Position numbers and translations under genes: made by a program. A stretch of DNA of 64,000 nt from positions 1 through 64,000 of the forward strand of contig NZ_JASCRR010000009.1 in the NCBI RefSeq assembly GCF_030010215.1, written 5' to 3'. Position 1 is the stretch's first letter, and every line of letters begins with the position of its first letter. The notes under the pieces were generated by a model. It searched no databases, was not told where the DNA came from, and saw only the letters and a list, made by a program, of their open reading frames with translations. This DNA is from Tianweitania sp. UT-5YL-CI-8 (GTDB lineage Bacteria > Pseudomonadota > Alphaproteobacteria > Rhizobiales > Rhizobiaceae). Shown in pieces: positions 53,710-62,538 of this stretch.

Positions 53710-53730
53710 TTTTTTCGAGCCCCGAAATTA
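53710..53730. promoter_or_regulatory. Inverted repeat 2, likely ROK repressor operator
   Basis: TTTTTTCGAG-C-CCCGAAATTA: left arm identical to repeat 1, right arm matching it at 7/10; centre 72 bp from that of repeat 1. Confidence 0.62.
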
Positions 53731-53836
53731 TTGATGACAGCTACAGGTGCTTCTGTCAGATTTGCGTGGCAGGCCAAGTGGCGCAACGTCCGTTCAGGTG
53801 TTGTCGCTTTGTCCTGCGGGAGGAATGCAGAAAACT

Positions 53837-55078
53837 ATGTCGGTCGGAATTCGTCACGACGATCTCAGGCGTCGTAACCGGGCTATGGTGCTTGGCGCCG
53901 TGCGGCGCGCGGGGCAACCCTCCCGCACCGAGATCGCGGCGGTGACGGGGCTCAGCAATTCGACGATCTCGGCGATCTCCGCCGACCTTATTGCCGAAGG
54001 CATTCTGGCAGAGACGAAGGGCGAAATCGCTTCGCTCAAGCGCGGACGACCGCAGGTCGCCATTGCACTGAACGCCAAGGCAGCGGCCGTGGTTTCCGTC
54101 GTTCTGTCGTTAGACCATCTCTCGGCAGCGACGATCGGCTATTCCGGCGAGGTCATCGCCCAAGAAGACCGCCGCTTGCATACACTGTCGATGAGCGAAG
54201 AAGAGCTGCTGCGCGAATGCGTCGATGTCATCCGCAAGGTCGTTGCAAGAAGTCCCAATGCCGGCCCGGTCCTGCGGATAGGCTTGGCGGTGCAGGGTGT
54301 CACCGACTCGGCCGCGCGCCGGCTGCTGTGGTCGCCGATCACCCCGCATCAGGATATTGCCTTTGCGGATCGGATCGAAGAAGCGTTCGCCGTTCCGGTA
54401 AGCGTCGAAAATGACTGCAACATGATAGCGGAAGCCCTCCGCTGGCGTGACCCCGAGCGCTATCGCAGCGACTTCATCGCGATCCTGCTGTCGCACGGCA
54501 TCGGCATGGGCGTGATGCTGAAGGGAAAGGTATTTACCGGCACGCACTCCTCCGGCGGAGAGTTCGGCCACATGATCCACCGCCCCGGTGGAGCGCTGTG
54601 CCGCTGCGGCCGGCATGGCTGCGTGGAAGCTTACGCCGGCAATTATGCGATCTGGCGCAATGCCAATGGCCATGACGAGAACGAACAGCCGGTAGACGGC
54701 ATCGGCGACGACGACATTCGCGCCATCGCCGAGCGGGCGCGCGCCGCGGAAGGCCCCGAGCGGGCTGCGTTCCGGACGGCCGGGGAAGCCATCGGCTATG
54801 GGCTGGGAAATCTCTTCGCGTTGATCGATGCCGCCCCCATTGCTCTCGTCGGCGTCGGGGCATCCGCCTTTGATCTCATGGAAACGTCGGTCCGGCAGGC
54901 CATTGCAAAGACGGTCGGCGGCCTGCATTCCGAAGCGATCTCCTTCGACACCGAAGCCAACGAGATGCAGCTGACGCGCGAAGGCTCCACCATGCAGGCG
55001 CTCGCCTTCATCGACACCGAAATCTTTGCCCCGCAGACACGCGACAGCGAACTCGTTCAATCCTCGCGGATTGCGTAG
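53837..55078 (+). CDS. ROK-family transcriptional regulator of the xyl genes
   Basis: A 413-residue ROK repressor (XylR/NagC type). N-terminal winged HTH (AGQPSRTEIAAVTGLSNSTISAISADLIAEG, about 22-52), then the ROK sugar-kinase-like fold: VENDCNMIAEA, the zinc motif GHMIHRPGGALCRCGRHGCVEAYAG (CxCGxxGCxE) and GYGLGNLFALIDAAPIALVG. The ATG at 53837 is preferred because the ATG at 53825 sits directly behind GGGAGGA. Expected to bind the two inverted repeats and release on sugar binding. The 3' end overlaps the convergent phoB gene by 22 bp. Confidence 0.88.
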   Translation: MSVGIRHDDLRRRNRAMVLGAVRRAGQPSRTEIAAVTGLSNSTISAISADLIAEGILAETKGEIASLKRGRPQVAIALNAKAAAVVSVVLSLDHLSAATIGYSGEVIAQEDRRLHTLSMSEEELLRECVDVIRKVVARSPNAGPVLRIGLAVQGVTDSAARRLLWSPITPHQDIAFADRIEEAFAVPVSVENDCNMIAEALRWRDPERYRSDFIAILLSHGIGMGVMLKGKVFTGTHSSGGEFGHMIHRPGGALCRCGRHGCVEAYAGNYAIWRNANGHDENEQPVDGIGDDDIRAIAERARAAEGPERAAFRTAGEAIGYGLGNLFALIDAAPIALVGVGASAFDLMETSVRQAIAKTVGGLHSEAISFDTEANEMQLTREGSTMQALAFIDTEIFAPQTRDSELVQSSRIA

Positions 55079-55746
55079 CCCGATCCGCGGATGGTGCGGA
55101 TGACGTCCGGCATGCGATTGTGGTTGACCGCCTTGCGCAGCCGTCCGACATGCACGTCGACGGTGCGCTCGTCGATATAGATCGTCTCGCCCCAGACATT
55201 GTCGAGCAACTGGCTGCGCGAGAAAACACGGCCGGGATTCTGCATCATGAATTCCAGCAGCTTGAACTCGGTCGGCCCCAACTTGACCTCAGCCTTCTTG
55301 CGGTAGACGCGATGGGTTTCCCGGTCGAGCACGATGTCGCCGACCTTGAGAACGCTAGATAGGACCTCGGGCTTGGCCCGGCGCAGAAGCGCCTTGACCC
55401 GCGCCATGAACTCCGGCGTCGAGAACGGCTTGACCAGATAGTCGTCGGCGCCGGTCGCAAGCCCCCTCACCCGATCGCTTTCCTCGCCGCGCGCGGTCAG
55501 CATGATGATCGGCAGCCGCTCCGTCTCGGGCCGCATCCGCAGGCGCCGGCACAGTTCGATGCCCGAAACCGCCGGAACCATCCAGTCGAGAACCAGAAGG
55601 TCGGGCACATTTTCCTGAAGCCGGATCTCGGCTTCGTCTCCGCGTCCGACGACCTCGACCATGTAGCCTTCGGATTCAAGATTGTAGCGGAGAAGAATGC
55701 CAAGCGATTCCTCGTCCTCGACCACCATGATCTTCGGTGCAATCAT
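55057..55746 (-). CDS. phoB: Phosphate regulon response regulator PhoB
   Basis: A 229-residue OmpR-class regulator: receiver with EDEE pocket, Asp54 in LLVLDWMVP, Thr in IIMLTARGEE and Lys in DDYLVKPFSTPEF; C-terminal winged helix with KLGPTEFKLLEFMMQNPGRVFSRSQLLDNVWG and RTVDVHVGRLRKAV. It binds Pho boxes of the type seen before pstS, phoA and ugpB. Last gene of the pst-pho operon. Confidence 0.95.
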   Translation of the reverse strand: MIAPKIMVVEDEESLGILLRYNLESEGYMVEVVGRGDEAEIRLQENVPDLLVLDWMVPAVSGIELCRRLRMRPETERLPIIMLTARGEESDRVRGLATGADDYLVKPFSTPEFMARVKALLRRAKPEVLSSVLKVGDIVLDRETHRVYRKKAEVKLGPTEFKLLEFMMQNPGRVFSRSQLLDNVWGETIYIDERTVDVHVGRLRKAVNHNRMPDVIRTIRGSGYAIRED

Positions 55747-55771
55747 GCTACCAACTTCCTTTCAACGAGCC

Positions 55772-56476
55772 TCAGGCGGCCGAAACCGACGTCGCCGTCT
55801 CATCCACCTTGGGGCGGTTGGCGGGAAGCTGGGTACCGGTCACGACGAAATAGGCATTCTCGGCTATGTTGGTGACGTGATCGCCGATGCGCTCGAGATT
55901 CTTGGCGCAAAACAAGAGATGTGTGCAAGCGGTGATGTTGCGCGGATCTTCCATCATGTAGGTCAGGAGTTCGCGGAAGACCGAAGTGTATTTCACGTCG
56001 ATCTTCTGGTCGTCCATGCGCAGCATCTTGAGCCCTTCTGCCTGACGGCCGACATAGAGTTCGATGACGCCATAGACCTGATCGAGCACGAGCTTGGACA
56101 TCGCATCGATGGAATGCGACAAGTCCTTCGGCGCCGCCAGCCCCACCGCGCCGACACGCTTGGCGATGTTCTTGGCAAGGTCGCCAATGCGCTCGAGATC
56201 GCCGGCCATGCGGATCGCGCCGAGTACCGCGCGCAGATCCTGCGCCATAGGCTGACGCCGGGCGATGAGTGTGATCGCCTGCTCGTCCAGGGCGCGCTGC
56301 CGCGCATCCATGACGAGATCCTCGGAGATCACGGTCTGCGCCATCGCCGTATCGGAGGACAGCAGCGCGCGGATCGCGGCCTCGACCATCGAGCCGGCGA
56401 GGCTGCCCATGTCACGGATCAGGCGGTCGATGTTCTTGAGTTCTTCGTCGAAGGAAGAAACCGTATGTTCGCCCAT
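55772..56476 (-). CDS. phoU: Phosphate transport regulator PhoU
   Basis: A 234-residue all-helical protein with two PhoU repeats (DEELKNIDRLIRDMGSLAGSMVEAAI and RMAGDLERIGDLAKNIAKR; then ELLTYMMEDPRNI and CAKNLERIGDHVTNIAENAYFVVTG). The E/DxxxD motifs bind metal clusters. PhoU links Pst transport state to the PhoR/PhoB pair and keeps the regulon off in high phosphate. The ATG at 56476 (MGEHTVSSFDEEL) sets the start. Confidence 0.95.
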   Translation of the reverse strand: MGEHTVSSFDEELKNIDRLIRDMGSLAGSMVEAAIRALLSSDTAMAQTVISEDLVMDARQRALDEQAITLIARRQPMAQDLRAVLGAIRMAGDLERIGDLAKNIAKRVGAVGLAAPKDLSHSIDAMSKLVLDQVYGVIELYVGRQAEGLKMLRMDDQKIDVKYTSVFRELLTYMMEDPRNITACTHLLFCAKNLERIGDHVTNIAENAYFVVTGTQLPANRPKVDETATSVSAA

Positions 56477-56496
56477 GGTATTGTCCTCGTCTCCGC

Positions 56497-57360
56497 TCAG
56501 CCGAAGCGGCCGGTAATGTAGTCCTGGGTGCGCTTTTCCTTCGGGCTGGTGAACACCATATCCGTCGGGCCTTCCTCGACCAGAACGCCGAGATGGAAGA
56601 AAGCGGTGCGCTGGGAAACGCGCGCGGCCTGCTGCATGGAGTGCGTCACGATCACGATCGTGTAATTCTCGCGCAACTCGTCGATCAGTTCCTCGACCTT
56701 GGCGGTGGCGATTGGATCGAGCGCTGAGCAGGGCTCGTCCATCAGGATCACCTCGGGAGAAACCGCAATGGCGCGTGCAATGCAAAGACGCTGCTGCTGG
56801 CCGCCGGAAAGCCCGGTGCCGACTTCATAGAGGCGATCCTTCACCTCTTCGAACAGCGATGCCTTCTTCAGGCTGGTGACGACGATTTCCTCGAGCTCCG
56901 ACTTGGAGCGGGCGAGGCCGTGAATGCGCGGACCGTAGGCGACATTCTCGAAGATCGTCTTGGGGAACGGGTTCGGCTTCTGGAACACCATGCCGATGCG
57001 GGCGCGCAGTTCGACCACATCCAGCTTGGGATCGTAGAGGTCCTCGCCGTCGAGCGCGATTAGCCCGTCGACCCGCGCGCCGTCGATTGTGTCGTTCATG
57101 CGGTTGATGCAGCGCAGAAAGGTCGACTTGCCGCAGCCCGATGGCCCGATGAAGGCAGTCACGGCCTTTTCCGGGATGTCGATCGACACGTTGAACAGCG
57201 CCTGCTTCTGTCCGTAGAAGACGTTCACGTCCTCAGCCTTGACGCGGATTTGGCGCTGCTGCGCATCGGGGGTGCGGACGGTCTGGAACTTCTCACCATC
57301 GCGCTGTTTGACGGTGCGGGCCACTTCGGCTTCCGCTTCCGCTGGGGTCATCACGTTCAT
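56497..57360 (-). CDS. pstB: Phosphate ABC transporter ATP-binding protein
   Basis: A 287-residue ATPase of PstSCAB: Walker [22 protein letters not shown], the PstB Q-loop [24 protein letters not shown], signature [17 protein letters not shown], Walker [18 protein letters not shown]-loop [13 protein letters not shown]. The N-terminal 40 residues (before [14 protein letters not shown]) are longer than in E. coli. The ATG at 57360 has GGAG 9 nt upstream; the ATG at 57369 is too close to it. Confidence 0.95.
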   Translation of the reverse strand: MNVMTPAEAEAEVARTVKQRDGEKFQTVRTPDAQQRQIRVKAEDVNVFYGQKQALFNVSIDIPEKAVTAFIGPSGCGKSTFLRCINRMNDTIDGARVDGLIALDGEDLYDPKLDVVELRARIGMVFQKPNPFPKTIFENVAYGPRIHGLARSKSELEEIVVTSLKKASLFEEVKDRLYEVGTGLSGGQQQRLCIARAIAVSPEVILMDEPCSALDPIATAKVEELIDELRENYTIVIVTHSMQQAARVSQRTAFFHLGVLVEEGPTDMVFTSPKEKRTQDYITGRFG

Positions 57361-57379
57361 TTTGGTCATCTCCGTGACT

Positions 57380-58753
57380 CTACTGCCGGCGTTCGAAGCG
57401 GGAGCGAAGATAGATCGCGACCGCGTTCAGGAGGAGCATAACGACGAGCAGAATGATGATTGCCGCCGCCGTGCGCGGCTCGAAAAAGTTGCGGTTCTCG
57501 TTGCCTTCCCAAAGGAAGATCTGCACCGGCAGCGCCGTCGCCTGGTCGAGCGGCGTGGTCGGCACGGTTGCAACGAAGGCGTTCATGCCGATCAGCAACA
57601 GCGGTGCTGTCTCACCCAGAGCCTGGGCGACGCCGATGATGGTGGCTGTCATAATGCCGGGATAGGTGATCGGCAGGACGTGGTGGAACACCATCTGCGT
57701 CTTGGAGGCGCCGAGCCCAAGTGCTGCCTGCCGGATCGACGGCGACACCGCCTTGAGCGAATTGCGCGTGGCGATGATGATGGTCGGCAGCGTCATCAGC
57801 GTCAGCACCAGGCCGCCCGCCAGGGGAGCGGAAAGCGGCAGGCGGAAGTAGTTGATGAACACGGCCGCGCCCAACAGACCGAACACGATGGACGGGACGG
57901 CGGCGAGGTTGTTGATGTTGACCTCGATCAGGTCGGTCAGCTTGTTCCTCGGGGCGTATTCTTCGAGATAGATCGCACTCGCCACCCCGATCGGCACCGC
58001 CAGGACTATGACGATGATCATCATATAGAGCGACCCGATGAAGGCGCCGAGCAGACCGGCTTCCGCCGACGCTCCGCGGGAATCGGCATTGGTGAAGAGC
58101 ACCGTCGAAAACACCATCTTGATGGTGCCGTTTTCGTAAAGCCGGTCGACCAGTTGCCGCGCGGCTGCCGAAAGCTGCTGGCGGTCGTCGCCGAGCGTAT
58201 GGTCGATATTATTCTTGAGCCAGACATCGACATTGGCAGACGCAAGCAGCGAGACATCGACCGTCTGTCCCAGAAGACCCGGATTTTCGACGAACATGTC
58301 GCGCAGCTTGAAACGCTGGTTGGGCGAAACCACGGCTTGCACGTCGCGCGGGGCCAACTCGACGTCGGGTGCCGCGGCTTGGACCGCGTCCTGGATCACC
58401 CGGTTCCAGTTGACCATCGTCACCTCGCGCTGCCAATCGAGATTAGCACGCTGGAATTCGGCGGGCGACTGTCCCGGCGCTTTCTCAGGCTTGGGCGCAA
58501 CCTTGACGACATCGGGTGAGAAGGTGACCTTCACCTGAAGCGCGGGCTGCCAGAAGGCCGGCAGGCCGTCATGCATGATGCTGGCGAACAGGAAGAGGAC
58601 GAAGCCGCAGGCGATGGCCACGGCACTCATGCCGTAGATGCGGAAGCGGGTTTCGGCGGAGCGGCGACGGCGCAGGCTTTTCTGGATGCGTGCCAACCGC
58701 TCGTCTTTGGGTTCGGAATGGCCCATCGGGCGCAGAGTGTCGGTGGTGGCCAT
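57380..58753 (-). CDS. pstA: Phosphate ABC transporter permease PstA
   Basis: A 457-residue permease, much longer than E. coli PstA (about 296). The additional N-terminal part (about 30-215, one helix near 41-62 plus a periplasmic DUF3333-type region) is usual for alphaproteobacteria. The C-terminal six-helix permease carries [41 protein letters not shown] and the coupling loop [27 protein letters not shown]. Starts 2 bp after pstC. Confidence 0.94.
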   Translation of the reverse strand: MATTDTLRPMGHSEPKDERLARIQKSLRRRRSAETRFRIYGMSAVAIACGFVLFLFASIMHDGLPAFWQPALQVKVTFSPDVVKVAPKPEKAPGQSPAEFQRANLDWQREVTMVNWNRVIQDAVQAAAPDVELAPRDVQAVVSPNQRFKLRDMFVENPGLLGQTVDVSLLASANVDVWLKNNIDHTLGDDRQQLSAAARQLVDRLYENGTIKMVFSTVLFTNADSRGASAEAGLLGAFIGSLYMMIIVIVLAVPIGVASAIYLEEYAPRNKLTDLIEVNINNLAAVPSIVFGLLGAAVFINYFRLPLSAPLAGGLVLTLMTLPTIIIATRNSLKAVSPSIRQAALGLGASKTQMVFHHVLPITYPGIMTATIIGVAQALGETAPLLLIGMNAFVATVPTTPLDQATALPVQIFLWEGNENRNFFEPRTAAAIIILLVVMLLLNAVAIYLRSRFERRQ

Positions 58754-58755
58754 GA

Positions 58756-60129
58756 CTACTCGTACTGCTCCCGATATTTGCGCACAACATAGAGCGCGAT
58801 CACGTTGAGAACCAAGGTCATCCCGAACAAGGTGAGACCGAGCGCGAAGGCGACCAGCGACTGCGGGCTTGCGAAGTTGGTATCGCCGGTCAGCTGGTTA
58901 ACGATTGAAACGGTGACGGTCGACGCTGCGTCGAAGGGGTTGAAACGCAGGATCGGCGCGTTGCCGGCGGCGAGCACCACGATCATGGTTTCGCCGAAAG
59001 CCTTGGAAATCGCCAGCATGAACGCGCCGACGATGCCGGGAAGTGCTGCCGGCAGCACCACCTTGCGGATCGTCTCCGACTTGGTGGCGCCGATGCCGAG
59101 CGAGCCGTCGCGCATGGCGCGGGGCACCTGGGTGATGATGTCGTCGGACAGCGATGATACGAAAGGCACGATCATCAAACCCATGGCGATACCGGCGGTC
59201 AGCGCGCTGGTGGCGCGGATCTGGATGCCGACCAAGGCGCCGATGTCGCTCAACAACGGTCCCAGCGTGACCAGAGCGAACACGCCGTAGATCACGGACG
59301 GGATGCCGGCGAGGATTTCGATCATCGGCTTGGCGACCGTGCGGACGCGCGGCGATGCATATTCAGCGAGATAGATCGCCGACAACAGGCCGACCGGAAT
59401 TGCCACCAGCATGGCAATGGCTGAGATCATGATCGTGCCCCAGAGCAGCGGCAGCAGGCCGTATTCGCCGGTTCCCGCTCCGCCCGACGTCGTGAAGCCG
59501 GGATTCCAGACGGTGCCGAAGAAAAAGTCGATAGGGCTGACGAAGGCAAAGAAGCGCATCGCCTCGGAGAACAATGAGGCGACGATGCCCACAGTCGTCA
59601 TGATCGCGATGAGCGAGCAGAAGATGAGCAGGACGCGGATCGCGACCTCGAATTCGTTGCGGGCGCGCAGCCGGGGCGCAATGCGTCGGCTCATCAAAAG
59701 CAGGCCGGCAATGCCCAGCACGGCGGCAAGCACCACCACGGACCAGAAGCTGACCGAGCGGAACTGGCGCAGGCCCTCGCCCGCGGCCACTTCCCAAGCC
59801 TGCGTCTCGCCGATCACGCCGAAGCCGGCGGCGATCTGCTCGATGCGGCGCATCGCTTCGCGCAGCAGATTGGGATCACCCGCCACGTCGGACGGAATGA
59901 AAGAGAGGATGTAGTTGGTGGTCAGATCGTTGGAAAAGACCGCCCACAGAAGGAGGACGACGGCTGCCGGAACAATACACCACAGCGCGACCATCAGGCC
60001 GTGGTAGTTCGGGCGCGAATGCATCGTGCGCTGGGCGGTGGCAGCCACGGTGCGGCCGCGCGAAAGGCCGACTTGATAGCCGACCGACAGCAGCGCAAGC
60101 AGCAGGAGAATGATGACGATACTGTTCAA
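58756..60129 (-). CDS. pstC: Phosphate ABC transporter permease PstC
   Basis: About 457 residues, with an extended N-terminal membrane and periplasmic part (helices about 3-20 and 45-65) followed by the permease domain: GTIMISAIAMLVAIPVGLLSAIYLAEYASPRVR, EILAGIPSVIYGVFALVTLGP, and SLGIGATKSETIRKVVLPAALPGIVG. The start is set at TTG 60129 because GGAG lies 8 nt upstream; an in-frame TTG at 60168 would add 13 residues without a ribosome site. Confidence 0.92.
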   Translation of the reverse strand: MNSIVIILLLLALLSVGYQVGLSRGRTVAATAQRTMHSRPNYHGLMVALWCIVPAAVVLLLWAVFSNDLTTNYILSFIPSDVAGDPNLLREAMRRIEQIAAGFGVIGETQAWEVAAGEGLRQFRSVSFWSVVVLAAVLGIAGLLLMSRRIAPRLRARNEFEVAIRVLLIFCSLIAIMTTVGIVASLFSEAMRFFAFVSPIDFFFGTVWNPGFTTSGGAGTGEYGLLPLLWGTIMISAIAMLVAIPVGLLSAIYLAEYASPRVRTVAKPMIEILAGIPSVIYGVFALVTLGPLLSDIGALVGIQIRATSALTAGIAMGLMIVPFVSSLSDDIITQVPRAMRDGSLGIGATKSETIRKVVLPAALPGIVGAFMLAISKAFGETMIVVLAAGNAPILRFNPFDAASTVTVSIVNQLTGDTNFASPQSLVAFALGLTLFGMTLVLNVIALYVVRKYREQYE

Positions 60130-60169
60130 GACAAGCGCTCCGGGCCAATGCGGGCGATAAGCAGCCAAA

Positions 60170-60197
60170 GGCGGATGGCGCCGAAGCGCCGCCCGCC
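60170..60197 (-). promoter_or_regulatory. Intercistronic hairpin between pstS and pstC
   Basis: GGCGC-CGAA-GCGCC core (60077 offset excluded; stem 60077 not used) lies at 60177-60190 with a second 5-bp stem (60170-60174 with 60193-60197). Read on the minus strand the loop is C(TTCG)G, an extra-stable RNA tetraloop, 10 bp after the pstS stop. No T run. Confidence 0.65.
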
Positions 60198-60206
60198 GTC
60201 AGACTA

Positions 60207-61232
60207 TTAGTTGGTGCCGACAGCCTTGCCAGCCTTGAACGCTTCCAGAACCTGGGCGCGCGTCGCGTCCGGGGACGGGATCAGGCCAGTGCCTTCGAGC
60301 GTGCCGCCCTGACCGGCCATCTGGTCGGACAGGAAGAACTCGGTGTACTCGGCGAGGCCGGGGATGGTGCCGATGTGCTCGCCCTTGACGTAGAAGAACA
60401 GCGGGCGCGAAACCGGATATTCACCCGAGGCGACGGTTTCCAGCGAAGGTGTGACGCCCGCAACGGTGGCGACCTTCAGCGAGTCCTTGTTCTGGTCGTA
60501 GAAGGAGAGGCCGAACACGCCGACGGTGGCCGGGTTGGCCTGCAAGCGAGCGAGCGTCTCGGTGTAGTCGCCGGAGATTTCAACGACGACGTCCTGACGG
60601 AAGGTCGTGCAGACCTTTTCCATGGCTTCCTTTTCCATCTCGGGAAGACCTGCGGCCTTACAGCCTGCAGCAATCACCTTCTCCTGGAAAACTTCGCGGG
60701 TGCCGTGGTTGGAGCCGGGAATGGCAACGTTGATTTCCTGGTCCGGCAGCGAGGGATCGATTTCGTTCCAACGCTTGTAGGGGTTGGCAACCAGCTTGCC
60801 GTCGACCGGAACCTGGGCTGCGATCGCCTTGAACACATGGATCGGCTGAAGAGCGAAATCGCCCTGGTTCGCGCTCGTGGCGAAGACGATGCCGTCGAAG
60901 CCGAACTGAACTTCGAGGATCTTGTTGACGCCGTTGGCGTTGCAGGTCGCGATCTCTTCCTTCTTGATCGCACGCGATGCGTTGGCGATGTCGATGGTGT
61001 TTTCGCCGACGCCTTCGCAGAACTGCTTGAGGCCGCCGCCGGTGCCGCCGGAGCCGACGACAGGAGCCTTGAAATCAGGGAAGGCATTGCCGAATTCTTC
61101 GGCGACGATCGAGGCGAAAGGCAGCACGGTCGAGGAACCGGCGATCTGGATGGTGTCGCGTGCCGAGGCGTAACCTGCCGACGCAGCGAGAGCGAAGGCG
61201 ATTGCCGACGCGGTGAGAAGTGCTTTTTTCAT
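60207..61232 (-). CDS. pstS: Phosphate periplasmic binding protein PstS
   Basis: A 341-residue precursor; signal peptide to about GYASA (residue 24). Phosphate-binding blocks: IQIAGSSTVLPFA, GSGGTGGGLKQFCEG, DIANASRAIKKEE, and PGSNHGTREVFQEKV. The SRAIK and GTREVF segments are of the alphaproteobacterial PstS type. The ATG at 61232 has AGGAG 8 nt upstream. It heads pstSCAB-phoU-phoB and has the best Pho box in the window. Confidence 0.95.
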   Translation of the reverse strand: MKKALLTASAIAFALAASAGYASARDTIQIAGSSTVLPFASIVAEEFGNAFPDFKAPVVGSGGTGGGLKQFCEGVGENTIDIANASRAIKKEEIATCNANGVNKILEVQFGFDGIVFATSANQGDFALQPIHVFKAIAAQVPVDGKLVANPYKRWNEIDPSLPDQEINVAIPGSNHGTREVFQEKVIAAGCKAAGLPEMEKEAMEKVCTTFRQDVVVEISGDYTETLARLQANPATVGVFGLSFYDQNKDSLKVATVAGVTPSLETVASGEYPVSRPLFFYVKGEHIGTIPGLAEYTEFFLSDQMAGQGGTLEGTGLIPSPDATRAQVLEAFKAGKAVGTN

Positions 61233-61584
61233 GGGCCTGCTCCTTGCGGATGAAACTCTAGGACGCCGTCCTGGGGCATCCGTGAGTGCCAATAGACCCG
61301 GTTTATTACAGCTGCATGACAGTTTCGTGTCGGCTCAATAACACCGCAATTCAGCGCTTTCGCGAGAGATGCGCAGGCACGCGATAAAGCGTTCAAGCCA
61401 AACGATAATCAGGATCGTGGATGGACGGACCGGCTAACGGGAACAATCGCGGCGGATCGTTCGGCATAGGCTCATGGGCTAGCTGGTCGGAAAATCACGA
61501 CTGAGGACCAATTCTCTACGGGTCGGTCCTGTGCCGCCGGGACGTGGCCCGCGCGGCATCCGCAGCCACATGCCGCGCTAACGA
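61233..61584. other. 352-bp region upstream of pstS
   Basis: Contains the Pho box at 61305-61322. I see no gene in it; in particular no phoR kinase, which often precedes pstS in rhizobia. Confidence 0.65.
61305..61322 (-). promoter_or_regulatory. Pho box upstream of pstS
   Basis: CTGTCAT-GCAG-CTGTAAT on the minus strand matches the tandem PhoB site at 13 of 14 positions, 73 bp before the start codon. Confidence 0.88.
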
Positions 61585-61941
61585 TCAGTCGTCGTTGGCG
61601 GCGTTGAGGTTTTCCGGACGGATGCCCTCTTCGGCGATCTTCTCGTTGAGCGACTGCGTCAGCATCAGGCGCTGCGAGACCAGGAGCGGCTTTGCCGCAT
61701 CCCGCACGCCGGGAAGTCTCGGATTCTGCTTGTGGGCGGCCACAGCTGCGTCGTCGGCATAGACTTCGACCAGCATCAGCTTGTTGGCGACGGGCGCGCC
61801 GCCATCATCCAGAGGCTTGACGACATCGAAGCGAAGGCAGCCGGGTTCTTCGCGCAATGTCGCGGCGGCGTGCTCTTTTATGAGAGACGTAAAAGTCTCT
61901 TCCGAGCCGTCCACGATATCATAGTCAACGATGATGGTCAT
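61585..61941 (-). CDS. Antibiotic biosynthesis monooxygenase-fold (ABM) protein
   Basis: A 118-residue ferredoxin-like-fold protein: IIVDYDIVDGSEETFTSLIKEHAAATLREEPGCLRFDVVKP, LMLVEVYADDAAVAAHKQNPRL. Such small ABM proteins include quinone and quorum-signal processing enzymes, but most, as here, have no known substrate. The ATG at 61941 is preferred; an upstream in-frame frame to 62001 shows no similarity. Confidence 0.82.
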   Translation of the reverse strand: MTIIVDYDIVDGSEETFTSLIKEHAAATLREEPGCLRFDVVKPLDDGGAPVANKLMLVEVYADDAAVAAHKQNPRLPGVRDAAKPLLVSQRLMLTQSLNEKIAEEGIRPENLNAANDD

Positions 61942-62066
61942 TTCGGCCAAGGGGCGTGCTCCTGCTGTCCTGCCGATACCAAAGCGGCATCGGGCATCCA
62001 AGGCTATCGGAACCTTGCATTGATGAGAAGCGCTCTGTCACGCTGTCCCAAGCGAAAGCGCATCGG

Positions 62067-62291
62067 TCAGGCGGCGCTGCCGCCGCCCGATTTCTTTTCC
62101 TTGGCGTCGCCCGCCTGGGCAGCTTGGCGCTTCTGATGAACGCCATTGAGGATTTCGCAGGCGGCGATCGCCTCCGACTCCAGAAGGGCAATCAGAGAGC
62201 GGTCGCCGAAGACGGCTGGTTCCTCGGTCTGCGTATCCCACACCGTCCAAAGGTCGGTGGGCTCAAGCACCAGTTCGAACCGATCTTTCAT
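62067..62291 (-). CDS. Small hypothetical protein, 74 residues
   Basis: An N-terminal half with clear hydrophobic/acidic pattern (FELVLEPTDLWTVWDTQTEEPAVFGDRSLIALLESEAIAACEIL) and a disordered Lys/Gly-rich tail (GDAKEKKSGGGSAA). No signal peptide or membrane segment. Not recognised. It could be read with the ABM gene 125 bp downstream. Confidence 0.6.
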   Translation of the reverse strand: MKDRFELVLEPTDLWTVWDTQTEEPAVFGDRSLIALLESEAIAACEILNGVHQKRQAAQAGDAKEKKSGGGSAA

Positions 62292-62487
62292 GATGAGTCT
62301 CTCCGCTCCGTGTCGAGCGGTTCAAATCCGCCCTTGTTCGTGATGGATAGGCCGACACTCCTAAACAAAAGCTGAGATCATTCAGTTAGATAAGATTCAA
62401 ATTGCCGGCATCCCGGCTTTCCCAAGCTTTTTCCCCAGACGAGATCGAGTCATGCTTTCCGGCCGCTTAAGCTACACGGTAAACGAA

Positions 62488-62513
62488 AAGCGCCCGGACG
62501 ATGCCGGGCGCTT
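62488..62513 (-). terminator. Intrinsic terminator of gap
   Basis: AAGCGCCCGG and CCGGGCGCTT form a perfect 10-bp stem, loop 6 nt, followed on the minus strand by TTCGTTT, 25 bp after the gap stop. Confidence 0.85.
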
Positions 62514-62538
62514 CCTGAAAATATTGGCGGTTGACCGA

